A stretch of 36,604 bases of DNA, from positions 1-36,604 of the forward strand of contig JANYFM010000076.1 in the NCBI GenBank assembly GCA_025362655.1, in the 5' to 3' direction. The notes beneath the pieces are model-generated. The model saw nothing but the letters and a program-made list of their open reading frames with translations. It was not told the DNA's origin and did no database searches. Position numbers and translations under genes: made by a program. Below, one piece after another: positions 24,055-33,160 of the stretch. The DNA comes from Hyphomicrobiales bacterium. Lineage in GTDB: Bacteria > Pseudomonadota > Alphaproteobacteria > Rhizobiales > Beijerinckiaceae. Numbering within the stretch: position 1 is the first letter of the stretch; each line of letters opens with the position of its first letter.

Positions 24055-25509
24055 TCAGGAAACCGCGGAGCGCATCGCGCTTAGCTTGGCGGCGCCGGCG
24101 CGAACCAGCTCCGGAAACAGCGCCGCCAGCGTCAGCAGATAGACCAAACCGCCGGCGGCGACTTCCAACGCGATGCGCAGCGGCAACGGTCCGGCGGCCC
24201 GCTCGAAGGGGATCAGCGCCAGCGCGGCCGCCATCCACATTGTCGCCAGCGTGATACGCGCCAGCATCGCCCAGGGCAGCGGCAGGCCAAAGCCGCGCGC
24301 CGCAACGACGCAGCCGAAAACGAGCCCCGCGACAGTGCCGGCCAGACAGCCCGCCGCCGCGCCCGGCAGGCCGCCGTAAATCAGCCCGAGGATGCAGCAG
24401 GCGACGGTCGCGATCACCTCGACAACATTGATCACGACATTCATGCGCGTGCGCTCAAACAGGATGATCACCTGGTCGACTGTGTGAACCCGCAGATTGC
24501 GCAGCGCGCCGGCGACGACAGCCAGCGGCAGCACCGCAAAGGTCACCGCCTGAAACGGCTGCGCTATCATCAATTCCACCAGGGGCCGCGAAATCATAAC
24601 AATGCCGGTGCTGGCGGGGGCCAGCAGCGCGAACAGAACGGCGCCGCTCATTGACACTTGTTTCAGCGCTTCCCCGCGGTTGCCGGCCTGGAGATATTTC
24701 ACCGCCAGCGGAAACGCCGCCGCCGTGACCAGCATGGCGATCACCGCCGCGAGGCGCTGTCCAAGCCCCCAGCCCACGGAAATCAAGCCGACAGCGGCGG
24801 GGCCGTCGTGCTGTTCGACGATGACGCGGATGCCGTTAAAGCTGATCCAGCCGATCACGCCGGCGAGCACCAGCGGCGCGCCAAAGCCCGCCGCGCGCCG
24901 GATGATATCGCGGTCCGGCCAGGCCATGCCCCGGCCAAGACGCAATTCCCGCCACAGCCACAGGAGGCCGGCAGCCTGGGCGATGGCAAAGCCGGCAAGA
25001 GCCGATCCGGCGTCGGCGGAGAACCGATTGACGGCGATCAGCGCCAGCGCAAAGCCCGCGACGGGACCGATCAACTGCGCGAGCGTATAAGTGAGAATGG
25101 CTCCCGCCGAGCGCGCCCGCTCGGTGAGATGCGCGGTGAGCGAGCGAGAAACGCAATACACAATGGCCGATACGATCATGACGGGTGTCGGCGCGGCGTG
25201 AAGAGTGAGCAGCGTTGCAACGCCCACACAGGCTTGGATGACCGCGCTGAGCGCGAGAATGGCGTTTTCCGCTTTTTGAAAGCGCATGCGCTCCGCCGGC
25301 CCGTCGAAGCCTCCGATATAGCGCAGCATGTATTGCGACCACCATGCGAGGCCGAGGAGATAAGCAAGCTCCTGCGCCGCCATGATGTAAGCGAGCACGC
25401 CGTATTCCCCAGGGGTCAGCCAGTGCGTCCACGCCACAGCGGCGATGAATTGCGCCAGCGGCCCGACGAGCTGGGCGGGAAGATAGAGAATCGTCTGCCG
25501 CATCAGCAT
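24055..25509 (-). CDS. Wzx-like polysaccharide flippase
   Basis: This 484-residue integral membrane protein has about 12-14 hydrophobic segments over its whole length and the MOP/MATE-like opening LYLPAQLVGPLAQFIAAVAWTHWLTPGEYGVLAY. That pattern is typical of polysaccharide-exporting flippases. It would move the undecaprenyl-diphosphate-linked repeat unit to the periplasmic face. ATG 25509 (MLMRQTI) is chosen since GGAG lies 10 bp upstream; ATG 25503 is also possible, and the ORF-track start at 25545 lacks support. It overlaps the end of the GT4 gene upstream by a few bases. Confidence 0.9.
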   Translation of the reverse strand: MLMRQTILYLPAQLVGPLAQFIAAVAWTHWLTPGEYGVLAYIMAAQELAYLLGLAWWSQYMLRYIGGFDGPAERMRFQKAENAILALSAVIQACVGVATLLTLHAAPTPVMIVSAIVYCVSRSLTAHLTERARSAGAILTYTLAQLIGPVAGFALALIAVNRFSADAGSALAGFAIAQAAGLLWLWRELRLGRGMAWPDRDIIRRAAGFGAPLVLAGVIGWISFNGIRVIVEQHDGPAAVGLISVGWGLGQRLAAVIAMLVTAAAFPLAVKYLQAGNRGEALKQVSMSGAVLFALLAPASTGIVMISRPLVELMIAQPFQAVTFAVLPLAVVAGALRNLRVHTVDQVIILFERTRMNVVINVVEVIATVACCILGLIYGGLPGAAAGCLAGTVAGLVFGCVVAARGFGLPLPWAMLARITLATMWMAAALALIPFERAAGPLPLRIALEVAAGGLVYLLTLAALFPELVRAGAAKLSAMRSAVS

Positions 25510-26570
25510 AAGCGTGGGTCTCCGCCCGACTTTTGCGCCAGCCATTGCGCGAGCGCGGCGTGATCGCCCGCCGCCAGCCCCAGCCAGCGCTCAATATTGG
25601 CGGCGCCGAGCGCGGCATATTGCGCCCGCCAATCCGGCTGTTGAACCAGCGCGGCGATTTTCCGCGCGCTTGCGCCCGCGTCGGCGGGATCGAGGAACAC
25701 GCCTGACGATCCCAGCACCTCGCGAAACACCGGCTTCTCCGGCGCGATGACCGCCAGGCCCGCGTATTGAGCCTCCAGCAGCGGCAGTCCGAGGCCCTCG
25801 TCGTGGGAAGTGGAAATCAGCATATCCGCGCTTTCAGCGATTTCGCGCACGCGTTCGACGCTTTGATAGCCATGCATCACAACGCCCGGCGCGAGCGCCA
25901 GTTGTTCGGCATCCGCGCCCCAGCCGGTGCGCCCGACAATATCGAGCGTCGCATCGGGATAGCCCTCAGCGCGCAGGGCCGCGAGGATGGCGGCGGCCGC
26001 CATCAGGTTCTTGCGCGGCTCGATTGTGCCCAGCGCGACAAGCCGCAAAGCCCCCGGCGCGCCGGCCCGCTCCGCGCGCCCGGCAGCGCTCAGTCCAAAC
26101 ACATTGCGCACGCCCGGCCGGTAAAGCTCGATCCGCGCGTCGGCGCGGCAAAACCGCCGCATATCGTCACGGGTGGTCTGCGAATTGGCGAGAAAATTCG
26201 GCAGCCGTTTCAGCGCGAGACGGAACGCCGGCGCCATATAGAGTTTGGCGCGCGGGTTGAGGTCCCCGCGCCTGGTGATGAGGAAAGTGTCGTGGATATA
26301 GGGCAGCACGCGGGCGCCGAAAAGTGTGGCCAGCGGCGAGGGCGGAAAGCCCGGGCACAGAAGAATGGCGCGTTTATCGAGGGCGAGGCGCGCCGGCAGG
26401 ACGAGGCACTGGCGGTAAATCATGTCCGCGACGCCGGAGGAGCCGACCGGGGTCACGTCGAGCGGCGCCAGAGCCTCGCGCGAAAACAATTCGAGCGTGA
26501 TGCGCTCCAGCCCCGTCACATGGCGTCCGCAATGGGTGTGATCGATGTAAATGGGCGCCTGTCCGCTCAT
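25503..26570 (-). CDS. GT4-type glycosyltransferase
   Basis: This 355-residue GT-B enzyme has an N-terminal TGLERITLELF motif, ANSQTTRDDMRRF in the linker, ALGTIEPRKNLMAAA in the donor domain, and the EX7E motif in HDEGLGLPLLEAQYAG. This set is typical of GT4 mannosyl- or related transferases, which would fit the GDP-mannose supply by ManC, though the donor is not proven. ATG 26570 overlaps the polymerase stop as ATGA. The 59-residue extension of the ORF track lies inside that gene and is rejected. Confidence 0.92.
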   Translation of the reverse strand: MSGQAPIYIDHTHCGRHVTGLERITLELFSREALAPLDVTPVGSSGVADMIYRQCLVLPARLALDKRAILLCPGFPPSPLATLFGARVLPYIHDTFLITRRGDLNPRAKLYMAPAFRLALKRLPNFLANSQTTRDDMRRFCRADARIELYRPGVRNVFGLSAAGRAERAGAPGALRLVALGTIEPRKNLMAAAAILAALRAEGYPDATLDIVGRTGWGADAEQLALAPGVVMHGYQSVERVREIAESADMLISTSHDEGLGLPLLEAQYAGLAVIAPEKPVFREVLGSSGVFLDPADAGASARKIAALVQQPDWRAQYAALGAANIERWLGLAAGDHAALAQWLAQKSGGDPRLC

Positions 26571-27877
26571 GGATGCGCCCGCCGCATGCCAGGCGCGTCG
26601 CGGCGCATCAAGGTCAAAACCATCGCCGCGAACATGGCGAAATTGGTGGTCTTGGAGGACAGGCTGACCGCCGCGCTGGCGACGATAAAGTAAAATATCA
26701 GCAGCATGACCGCCGCGGGACGCGTGAGATCGACAAGTTGTTTGCAAAATATGCCCAGCGCGGCGAAGAAGAAGACCGACATCAGAATGCCATGGGTCAT
26801 CATGAATCCGATCCAGAAATTCTCGATGCCGAATTCGATTCCCTCCAGAGCCTGCACGCTGTTCAAATAGCTCTGATCCGGCCCGAACAGCAGATCATTC
26901 CATGACAGAATGTGGAAAAGGTTGAACATGATAATGCGCGCCTGGGCGCTGCCGCGGTCGTTGACGAAGCGCTCCAGGAACTGATCGAAAAAACCGGTTT
27001 GCGCGATTTGGAACACCAGCCCCGCGAGCAGCGGCCCGCAGGCGAACAGGCAGCCGGCGGTCAGCAGATCGAGCCTTGCGCCGCGCAGAACCGCAAGACC
27101 GCGCGCGGCGCCCGCCAGCGCCAGCAACAGCAGCGCGGCCACAAGCGAGGAGCGTCCGCCAAACGCCGTCATCGAGACGAGGCAGACCGCCATGGCCAGC
27201 GGGCGCAGCAGCCTCGGCAGATCGCGCCCGCCGCCGCAGGCCAGCGCGACCATATAAGAGCCGGTGAGCGCCGCATTCGCGAGGGGATGTCCGAGCAAAG
27301 CGGTGGAGCGCCAGTCGTTGGTCATTTCGACGGAGCCGATGAGGAACGGCGTCAGGCGCCATCCGCTGACGTATTCGTGGATGCCGAGCAGCGCGTTGAT
27401 GATGAGGATGGCGTGCAGAACAAGCGCCATTGCCCGCCGCCCGGAGGGCTGAAGCCAGCCAATGAGCACAACAACCGCCGCCGGCAGAAAAAATGTGTCG
27501 ATCAGCGGCGTGAACGGCGCCTTGCTGATCAGCACGACATAGGCGACGAGACACGCCCAGCACACCAAAAACAGGGTGACGCCGCGATAGGCGGTGAACA
27601 TGTCCGCGAGCCGCAGGGGATTGCCCCGCCCGATGCCGATGGCCAGCAGCGCCGCCAGCGCCAGCCAGGTGCCGGGATGCAGTTTCTCAAAGGCTGTGCC
27701 GCCGGTCTCGCCGTAATTGAAGCCGAACCAGGCCAGCGCCATATCGGATACAAGAAACAGCGAGATGACGCTGGTGAAAATAAGCAGCGTGACGAGCGCG
27801 GGACCGGCGCGCTCGAATAAAGCGATGGGCGCGGCCGGTGACGGCGCCGCCCGGCGCGCCGCGGCGAAGCTGGTCAT
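26567..27877 (-). CDS. O-antigen polymerase/ligase-like protein (VpsF/Wzy type)
   Basis: This 436-residue membrane protein has about 10-12 hydrophobic segments. Two motifs resemble the Wzy_C/O-antigen ligase group: LLGHPLANAALTGSYM and TAFGGRSSLVAALLLL. A large periplasmic loop probably lies between about residues 290 and 350. It likely polymerises repeat units at the outer face of the inner membrane. Its ATG overlaps the stop of the Wzc-like gene, and its stop overlaps the GT4 start, so all three are translationally coupled. VpsF-type annotation is from general resemblance only. Confidence 0.82.
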   Translation of the reverse strand: MTSFAAARRAAPSPAAPIALFERAGPALVTLLIFTSVISLFLVSDMALAWFGFNYGETGGTAFEKLHPGTWLALAALLAIGIGRGNPLRLADMFTAYRGVTLFLVCWACLVAYVVLISKAPFTPLIDTFFLPAAVVVLIGWLQPSGRRAMALVLHAILIINALLGIHEYVSGWRLTPFLIGSVEMTNDWRSTALLGHPLANAALTGSYMVALACGGGRDLPRLLRPLAMAVCLVSMTAFGGRSSLVAALLLLALAGAARGLAVLRGARLDLLTAGCLFACGPLLAGLVFQIAQTGFFDQFLERFVNDRGSAQARIIMFNLFHILSWNDLLFGPDQSYLNSVQALEGIEFGIENFWIGFMMTHGILMSVFFFAALGIFCKQLVDLTRPAAVMLLIFYFIVASAAVSLSSKTTNFAMFAAMVLTLMRRDAPGMRRAHP

Positions 27878-30183
27878 GCGGCCTTCCGGGGCGCTGCCAT
27901 CGATTCGACGCCGCCGGCAAGCTTGCCGCGCGTAACATCCAGCGTCTCCATGATGGCATCGGCGGAGGGAAGCGTTTCGCCGGGCGCGGCCACAAGCACG
28001 ATGTGATCGACGGCGCCGGCGAGGAAGCGCGCCTCATCGCCGAGGCCCATCGCGGGGCCGTCGATGACGACGAAATCGAAATTTCCCTCGATCCCTGAAA
28101 AGCGCGGCGTCGAGCGCTGGCGCGATAGGCGGGCGCAGAGGCGCTCTTCATCCGCCAGCAGGGGAACGAAGCGCAGTTCGCCGGGACCCGCGCCGCTGAC
28201 GCGGTAAAGCGGGCGCAGGACGCCGTCGAGCGCGATCAGCGCGGGTTCCGCGCCCGCCTCGATCAGCGGCAACAGGCCGCCCTCCGCGCCGGCATCAATA
28301 ATCAGCGCGCGGCGTCCCTGCAGGGCGGCTGCGCGCGCCAGATTGACAGCGATGGTTGTTTTTCCGCAGCGCTCCCGCATGGAGGTCACCAGCACCGCCG
28401 TCATGCGGGCCGCGCGCGCGCCCGCGCGCAAGCCAAGCGGCTCCAGCAGCAAGCGGATCGCCTGGCTGAACGGCGATTGCGGATGGTTGCAGGTCTCCGC
28501 CAGCAGACCCCCGGGGGACAAATCCGCGCGGCCCCGCTTCGCGTCCGTGCTGGAAATCCAGTGTTTGAGGCGGCTCATTCCGGCGGCGGCGCCCGCGCCG
28601 GCGCGCGGCACGCTGGCGAGGATATGCAGTCCCGCGGCGCGCCCAAACGAGGGCTCGCGCCGGGCCGGCCCGGGCTCACCGGCGGACGCGGAAGCACCGC
28701 CGCCGGAGCCGCCGAGATAGTCGCGCAGCAAAGCTGTTCCAATACCGAGCGACAGGCCCGACAGCAGCGAAATAAAGAGGATCGCGGCGGATTTTGGCGA
28801 GGACGGCGCGAGGGGGGGCACGGCGGGCGCGATGATGCGGGCCAGCAGGCCGTCGCCGGAATCATCGGCCATGGATTCGCGCGCTTTGAGGAATTTCTCA
28901 TAGGCGGTCCTATGCGCCTCCAGCTCGCGGTCAAGCTCGCGAAGCTCCACCATGTTGCCGTTCTTGGAATCGGTGGAAAGGCGCGCGGTCTCGGTCCGGA
29001 GCCCGGTCGCGGTCTCGGCGGCCCTGGCCTGTTGGTATTCATTGCCGGCGGAATCGGCGACGCGCTTTAATTCGGCGGCGATCAGCCGGCGCGAATCGCG
29101 CAATTGGCTCTGCACTTCGAGCATCGCCGGGTGGCGGTCGCCCAGCGTCGTGCGGTAATGCGCCTCCTGGCGGGCGATGTCGGCATATTGCGTGCGCAAT
29201 TTTTCCAGCACCGGGGATTTCAGCGCGTCGGTGGTGCCATCGGGCAGCCGGCCCGATGCGGCGAGCCGCTGCACCTGATCCAATTTGGCTTTCGCCTCGA
29301 TGGTTCGGGAGCGGGCGCGGCCCAGCTCATTGGTCAGGTCCGACAGTTCCTGTTCGCGGACGTTTTTGCCGACAGCGTCGGTGATGCGGTTTTTAACCCG
29401 GTATTCCTGAACCTTGTTTTCAGCTTCCTGGAGTTTCGCCTGAAGCTCAACCAGCCTTTGATTCAGCCATTTTGAATCCTGCCGCGATATCTGCGAGCGG
29501 GCGTCCCGCTGGTCGGCGATGTAGGCTTCGGCGACGAGATTGGCGAGCCGCGCCGCTTTGACCGGATTGGCCGAGGAAAGATCGACGTCCATCACATAGG
29601 TGCGCTCAGAGCGTTTGACCGTGAGGGCGCGCGACAGGGCGGCGGTGGCGCGCGACAGTTTGTCCTCGCCCCCGGCGGGCGCGGCGGAACCGACGCCCAG
29701 CAGGGAGAAAAGCCGCGTCCGCAGGCCCGGCTGGGAAGAGAGGAATTCGGGGTCTTCCGCCAGCCGCTCGCTTTGCGCCACCCGGCGCAGGACGGTGTCG
29801 GAGGCAATCAGCTTGACCTGGCTTTCGACCAGCGTCGCGTCGGGCGTCGCGGAAGCGCTCGGCTGCTGTTCGGTGCCAATTGGACCCCGCCCGCGCGCGT
29901 CGATGAGAATCGAGACAGTCGCCGTATAGGCGGTGCCGGCGACGATCAGCAGATAGGCCGCGGCAAGGCCCAGCGCCCCGGCGGCCATGCAGCCGATGAA
30001 AAAGCGGTGGCGGGCGAGAATGCCGAAAAACTCGCGCAGATCGGCGCCGGCGGGCTCCGCGCGCGCGCGGTCATCGCGCAAGGCGTGGGCCTGCCGCTCG
30101 CCGAAAGCATCATACCGGTCGCGACCGCCTGAAAGCACCTGCACCACTCCCGGCGGCGCGCGAAAGGCGCGTTGCCGTGACAT
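27874..30183 (-). CDS. Wzc/ExoP/GumC-like co-polymerase with a degenerate BY-kinase domain
   Basis: This 769-residue protein has a Wzz-type region: a membrane segment at about 61-83, a long periplasmic coiled-coil part at about 240-450, and a second membrane segment after PPLAPSSP near 470-490. A cytoplasmic P-loop domain follows. Walker A reads RCGKTT (605-610) instead of GEGKST, Walker A' reads LIIDAG (627-632) without the second Asp or the Arg, and Walker B reads FVVIDG (704-709). The C-terminus (GGVESMAAPRKAA) has no tyrosine cluster. It likely sets chain length and coordinates export, but autophosphorylation is doubtful. An AT-rich stretch of about 45 bp lies upstream. Confidence 0.9.
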   Translation of the reverse strand: MSRQRAFRAPPGVVQVLSGGRDRYDAFGERQAHALRDDRARAEPAGADLREFFGILARHRFFIGCMAAGALGLAAAYLLIVAGTAYTATVSILIDARGRGPIGTEQQPSASATPDATLVESQVKLIASDTVLRRVAQSERLAEDPEFLSSQPGLRTRLFSLLGVGSAAPAGGEDKLSRATAALSRALTVKRSERTYVMDVDLSSANPVKAARLANLVAEAYIADQRDARSQISRQDSKWLNQRLVELQAKLQEAENKVQEYRVKNRITDAVGKNVREQELSDLTNELGRARSRTIEAKAKLDQVQRLAASGRLPDGTTDALKSPVLEKLRTQYADIARQEAHYRTTLGDRHPAMLEVQSQLRDSRRLIAAELKRVADSAGNEYQQARAAETATGLRTETARLSTDSKNGNMVELRELDRELEAHRTAYEKFLKARESMADDSGDGLLARIIAPAVPPLAPSSPKSAAILFISLLSGLSLGIGTALLRDYLGGSGGGASASAGEPGPARREPSFGRAAGLHILASVPRAGAGAAAGMSRLKHWISSTDAKRGRADLSPGGLLAETCNHPQSPFSQAIRLLLEPLGLRAGARAARMTAVLVTSMRERCGKTTIAVNLARAAALQGRRALIIDAGAEGGLLPLIEAGAEPALIALDGVLRPLYRVSGAGPGELRFVPLLADEERLCARLSRQRSTPRFSGIEGNFDFVVIDGPAMGLGDEARFLAGAVDHIVLVAAPGETLPSADAIMETLDVTRGKLAGGVESMAAPRKAA

Positions 30184-30185
30184 TT

Positions 30186-30240
30186 GCGGGGACGAACCCC
30201 GGGGTTACGAATTGTTAGCCGTAAATCCTTACCAAATGTT
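30186..30240 (-). promoter_or_regulatory. AT-rich leader upstream of the Wzc-like gene
   Basis: The 64-bp gap upstream of the Wzc-like ATG holds an AT-rich island, read on the minus strand as TTTGGTAAGGATTTACGGC then TAACAATTCGTAACC. This contrasts with the GC-rich surroundings and could be a promoter or regulator-binding region. I see no clear -35/-10 pair. Confidence 0.25.
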
Positions 30241-30247
30241 CACCATT

Positions 30248-31441
30248 TCACGGACCGTCGGCGGCCGTTCCCGCGGCGGAAGGCTTTGGCAGGGCAAGCC
30301 GGCGCACCCGCCGGCGCCACGGTGTTTCGAAGCGGTGATAGATAAAATAGGCGGCGATAAGGTTGGGGACGAGGGCGCAGAAGGCGCACCAGAGGACGAG
30401 GGGCGTGCCGGCCAAATGAAAAATCCGCACGCCAAGGAGGCTTATCAGCGCCATCCCCATCAGCGGATGGATCATATAAAGCGCATAAGAGAGGTCGCCG
30501 AGTCCGGCCATGGTTTTGCGGGTCAGCAATCCCTTCGCGCCGTCGCGTTCGGCGATGGCCGCCGCCGCGAGGCAGGCCAGCAGCAGCACGATGATCAGCC
30601 GGTCGTCCGCGCCAAGGGTCATTTCGAGGAACGCGGTCAGGAACAGCGCCCAGGCCGGCCCGAAACTGTGGATGCGCAATGGAATCGCCTCAATCGCGCA
30701 GGCCAGCGCGGCGCCCGCCAGGAAGGTCGGCAGCGCCCGCAGGGCCCCGAAATGATAGGTCAGCGTAGTCCAAGGCTCGATCCAGCCGAGATGCGCGGCG
30801 GCCTCCAAGCCCATGACAATGGCGAGGGCGGCGCAGACGGCCGCTTTGGCGCCGCCGAGGCGGGTCAGCCAAACCACCGCCGGGAATGACAGATAAGCGA
30901 ACCATTCGGCGCTGATCGACCACGAGGGGTAGTTGAACGCCGCGGTCTGTGTGGCGCCCCAGGCATGCATCATCGTCAGGTTGGGCAGGATCGCGGCGGG
31001 ATCGATGAAGGCGCGGTCGCTTTTGCCGCGCCACAGGGTCGCGGCCAGCAGCATAAACACCAGCAGTGTCGCCAGATGCAGCGGATAGACGCGCGCGATG
31101 CGGTTTTTGAGGAAATCGCAATAGGCCGAAATGCCGGTCAGCCGGCCGCCGTAGCTGTGAAAAATCACAAAGCCTGAAATGGCGAAGAAAAAATCGACGA
31201 ACAGGTAGTTTTTCGAAAACAACGATTCGAGGCCGGAATTTCCCGACAAGACCGCGTAGTGATAGACGACAACGCCCAGCGCGGCGAAAAAGCGCAATCC
31301 ATCGATGGCGGCGTAACGCTTGAATTCGGCAGGGGGCGCCGCCGGCGCGCGGACAGTCCAGGCCGCCGCGGTTTTGCGTTTGCCGAACGGGGCGCGCCGC
31401 GCCCGTCCGCCGCCCGCCGCAACCCGGTTCCTCGTGTGCAT
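30248..31441 (-). CDS. OafA-type acyltransferase family 3 membrane protein
   Basis: This 397-residue protein has about ten membrane segments and the acyltransferase-3 opening IDGLRFFAALGVVVYHYAV with the conserved His. FVDFFFAISGFVIFHSYGGR and WSISAEWFAYLSFP follow, all typical of the family. It probably O-acetylates (or otherwise acylates) the polysaccharide from the cytoplasmic acyl donor. ATG 31441 has GGAG at 7 bp; the 40 extra residues of the ORF track fall in the divergent promoter region. It is transcribed away from the WcaJ/ExoY-like gene and ends 64 bp before the Wzc-like gene. Confidence 0.92.
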   Translation of the reverse strand: MHTRNRVAAGGGRARRAPFGKRKTAAAWTVRAPAAPPAEFKRYAAIDGLRFFAALGVVVYHYAVLSGNSGLESLFSKNYLFVDFFFAISGFVIFHSYGGRLTGISAYCDFLKNRIARVYPLHLATLLVFMLLAATLWRGKSDRAFIDPAAILPNLTMMHAWGATQTAAFNYPSWSISAEWFAYLSFPAVVWLTRLGGAKAAVCAALAIVMGLEAAAHLGWIEPWTTLTYHFGALRALPTFLAGAALACAIEAIPLRIHSFGPAWALFLTAFLEMTLGADDRLIIVLLLACLAAAAIAERDGAKGLLTRKTMAGLGDLSYALYMIHPLMGMALISLLGVRIFHLAGTPLVLWCAFCALVPNLIAAYFIYHRFETPWRRRVRRLALPKPSAAGTAADGP

Positions 31442-31569
31442 GGCGGTTCTCCGCTGGCGCGTTGAGCCGGCGGCGCTGTTCCGGAATGGCGCAGCGGGCG
31501 CGGGTCCGGCAAAGCCTAGCAATCGGCGCGCCATGGCATTGGCAATCGCGGGCGCCCGCAATTTTTGCC

Positions 31570-31585
31570 CGGCACACCCTTTGCC
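31570..31585 (+). promoter_or_regulatory. Candidate sigma-54 (-24/-12) promoter
   Basis: CGGCACACCCTTTGCC fits the sigma-54 pattern TGGCAC-N5-TTGC with GG and GC ten bases apart. It lies about 77 bp upstream of the sugar-transferase ATG, so a start near 31596 is expected. About 0.3 such matches are expected by chance in a window this size, and no activator site or activator gene is visible. Confidence 0.3.
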
Positions 31586-31661
31586 TCGTCTTGTCCAACC
31601 GGGCGCTCATGCCTCGAGATCGTCTCGCGGCAGACCGGATGCGTCCCGTTTTGGAACAATC

Positions 31662-33137
31662 ATGTTGTTCGAAAAGAACCTCGCCGCCGCAGTCCGTGTC
31701 CCCGCGGGCAGGCAGCCCCTGGCGAGGGCCCGCCGGGCTGGATTCCTTCCGGCGCGCAATCCCGCGATCCTGCGCAGCGCTTTCTTCGCGCTGGCGGCGC
31801 TGGCGGACGCTCTCGCCATTGTCGTCAGCGCCATCGCCTCGGGCATGGCGTGGCACTATATGTTCTATGAGGACGCGGGGATGCTCGACAATCATTTCCG
31901 CATCGGCTGCGTCATCGCGGCGCTGTTCGTCGTTCCAAACATCATGCGCGACGACTACGCCATGAGCCGTTATTTCAAATTCTCCGGCCATTTGGGGCGG
32001 ATATTTCTGCTGTGGAATCTGGCGTTTCTGAGCGCCCTCATAATCGCCTTTCTGACCAAAACGACCACCGACGTGTCGCGCGGCGCCATGGTCTACTTTT
32101 ATGTTTTCGGCTTTGTCTGCACGGGGGCGGTCCGCTCCCTGCTGGTGCAGGGGATCGAGAGCCGCGCCCGCGCCGGCGGGCTCAGCGCCCGGCGCGTTTT
32201 CCTCATCGGGCACGAGGCGGAGCTGCAAAGGTTTTCCGAACAGTATGAGCCGTGGAAACTGGGAATGCGGATCGTCGCCGCCGCCGTGCTGCGCAGCGAG
32301 GAGAGTCTGGAGGAGGACCTTGCGCTGGCCGCCGCGTCGGCCCGGATGCTGCGCCCCGATGACGTGTTCATCCTTGAGCCGTGGTCGCAAAAGGAAACGA
32401 TCGACGCCTGCGTCAACGCTTTCCTGCGCGTTCCCGCCTCGATCCATCTCGGCCCCGAGCGCATTCTCGACCGCTTCACCGGCGTCCAGATTGAGCGCAA
32501 CGGCCCGATTGCGAGCCTCAATCTGGTCCGCCGTCCGCTGAACACGTGTGAAATTGTCTTAAAGCGCTCGTTTGATATCGCCGCCGCGGCCGCCGCGCTG
32601 ATCGTGCTGTCGCCGCTGCTGGCCTTCGCCGCGCTGGCGATCCGGCTCGATTCTCCCGGCCCGGTGATATTCCGCCAGCGCCGCTATGGCTTCAACCAGC
32701 AGCCGTTCCGCATTTATAAATTCCGCTCGATGACAACGATGGATGACGGACGCGACATCGTTCAGGCGCGCGAGGGGGATGCGCGCATCACCCGGGTCGG
32801 ACGCATTCTGCGCCGGCTCAACATTGACGAGCTGCCGCAGCTCATCAATGTCCTGGCCGGGGAAATGTCGCTGGTTGGCCCGCGCCCCCACGCGCTCGCC
32901 CATGACCAGCATTTCGAGCGCAGCATCGCCCTCTATGCCCGCCGTCACAACGTCAAGCCAGGCATTACCGGCTGGGCGCAGGTCAACGGTCTTCGCGGCG
33001 ACACGTCCACCGATGACAAAATGCGCAAACGCGTGCAGTTCGACCTGTTTTACATCGACAATTGGTCGCTGGCTTTCGATCTTCGCATCATCGCGCTGAC
33101 GATTTTCTCGAAGAAATCCTACCTCAACGCTGTATAG
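31662..33137 (+). CDS. WcaJ/ExoY-like undecaprenyl-phosphate hexose-1-phosphate transferase
   Basis: This 491-residue enzyme is expected to start repeat-unit synthesis by moving a hexose-1-phosphate from a nucleotide sugar to undecaprenyl phosphate. It has several N-terminal membrane segments (about 38-150), a nucleotide-binding-like middle part, and a C-terminal bacterial sugar transferase domain. The C-terminal domain contains [46 protein letters not shown] and [19 protein letters not shown]. Length fits the glucose-transferase group. The upstream 114 residues of the ORF track cover the intergenic region. The JmjC-like gene follows after 23 bp. Confidence 0.94.
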   Translation: MLFEKNLAAAVRVPAGRQPLARARRAGFLPARNPAILRSAFFALAALADALAIVVSAIASGMAWHYMFYEDAGMLDNHFRIGCVIAALFVVPNIMRDDYAMSRYFKFSGHLGRIFLLWNLAFLSALIIAFLTKTTTDVSRGAMVYFYVFGFVCTGAVRSLLVQGIESRARAGGLSARRVFLIGHEAELQRFSEQYEPWKLGMRIVAAAVLRSEESLEEDLALAAASARMLRPDDVFILEPWSQKETIDACVNAFLRVPASIHLGPERILDRFTGVQIERNGPIASLNLVRRPLNTCEIVLKRSFDIAAAAAALIVLSPLLAFAALAIRLDSPGPVIFRQRRYGFNQQPFRIYKFRSMTTMDDGRDIVQAREGDARITRVGRILRRLNIDELPQLINVLAGEMSLVGPRPHALAHDQHFERSIALYARRHNVKPGITGWAQVNGLRGDTSTDDKMRKRVQFDLFYIDNWSLAFDLRIIALTIFSKKSYLNAV

Positions 33138-33160
33138 TTCACATCAGGGGCGTGATTCGC

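Noticed and set aside
31615-31627. CGAGA-TCG-TCTCG inverted repeat upstream of the sugar transferase
   Set aside because: Five base pairs in GC-rich DNA are expected by chance, and no second copy is seen.
30690-32447. 585-residue minus-strand ORF
   Set aside because: It is out of frame with the OafA-type gene and antisense to the sugar transferase, and it has no family resemblance.
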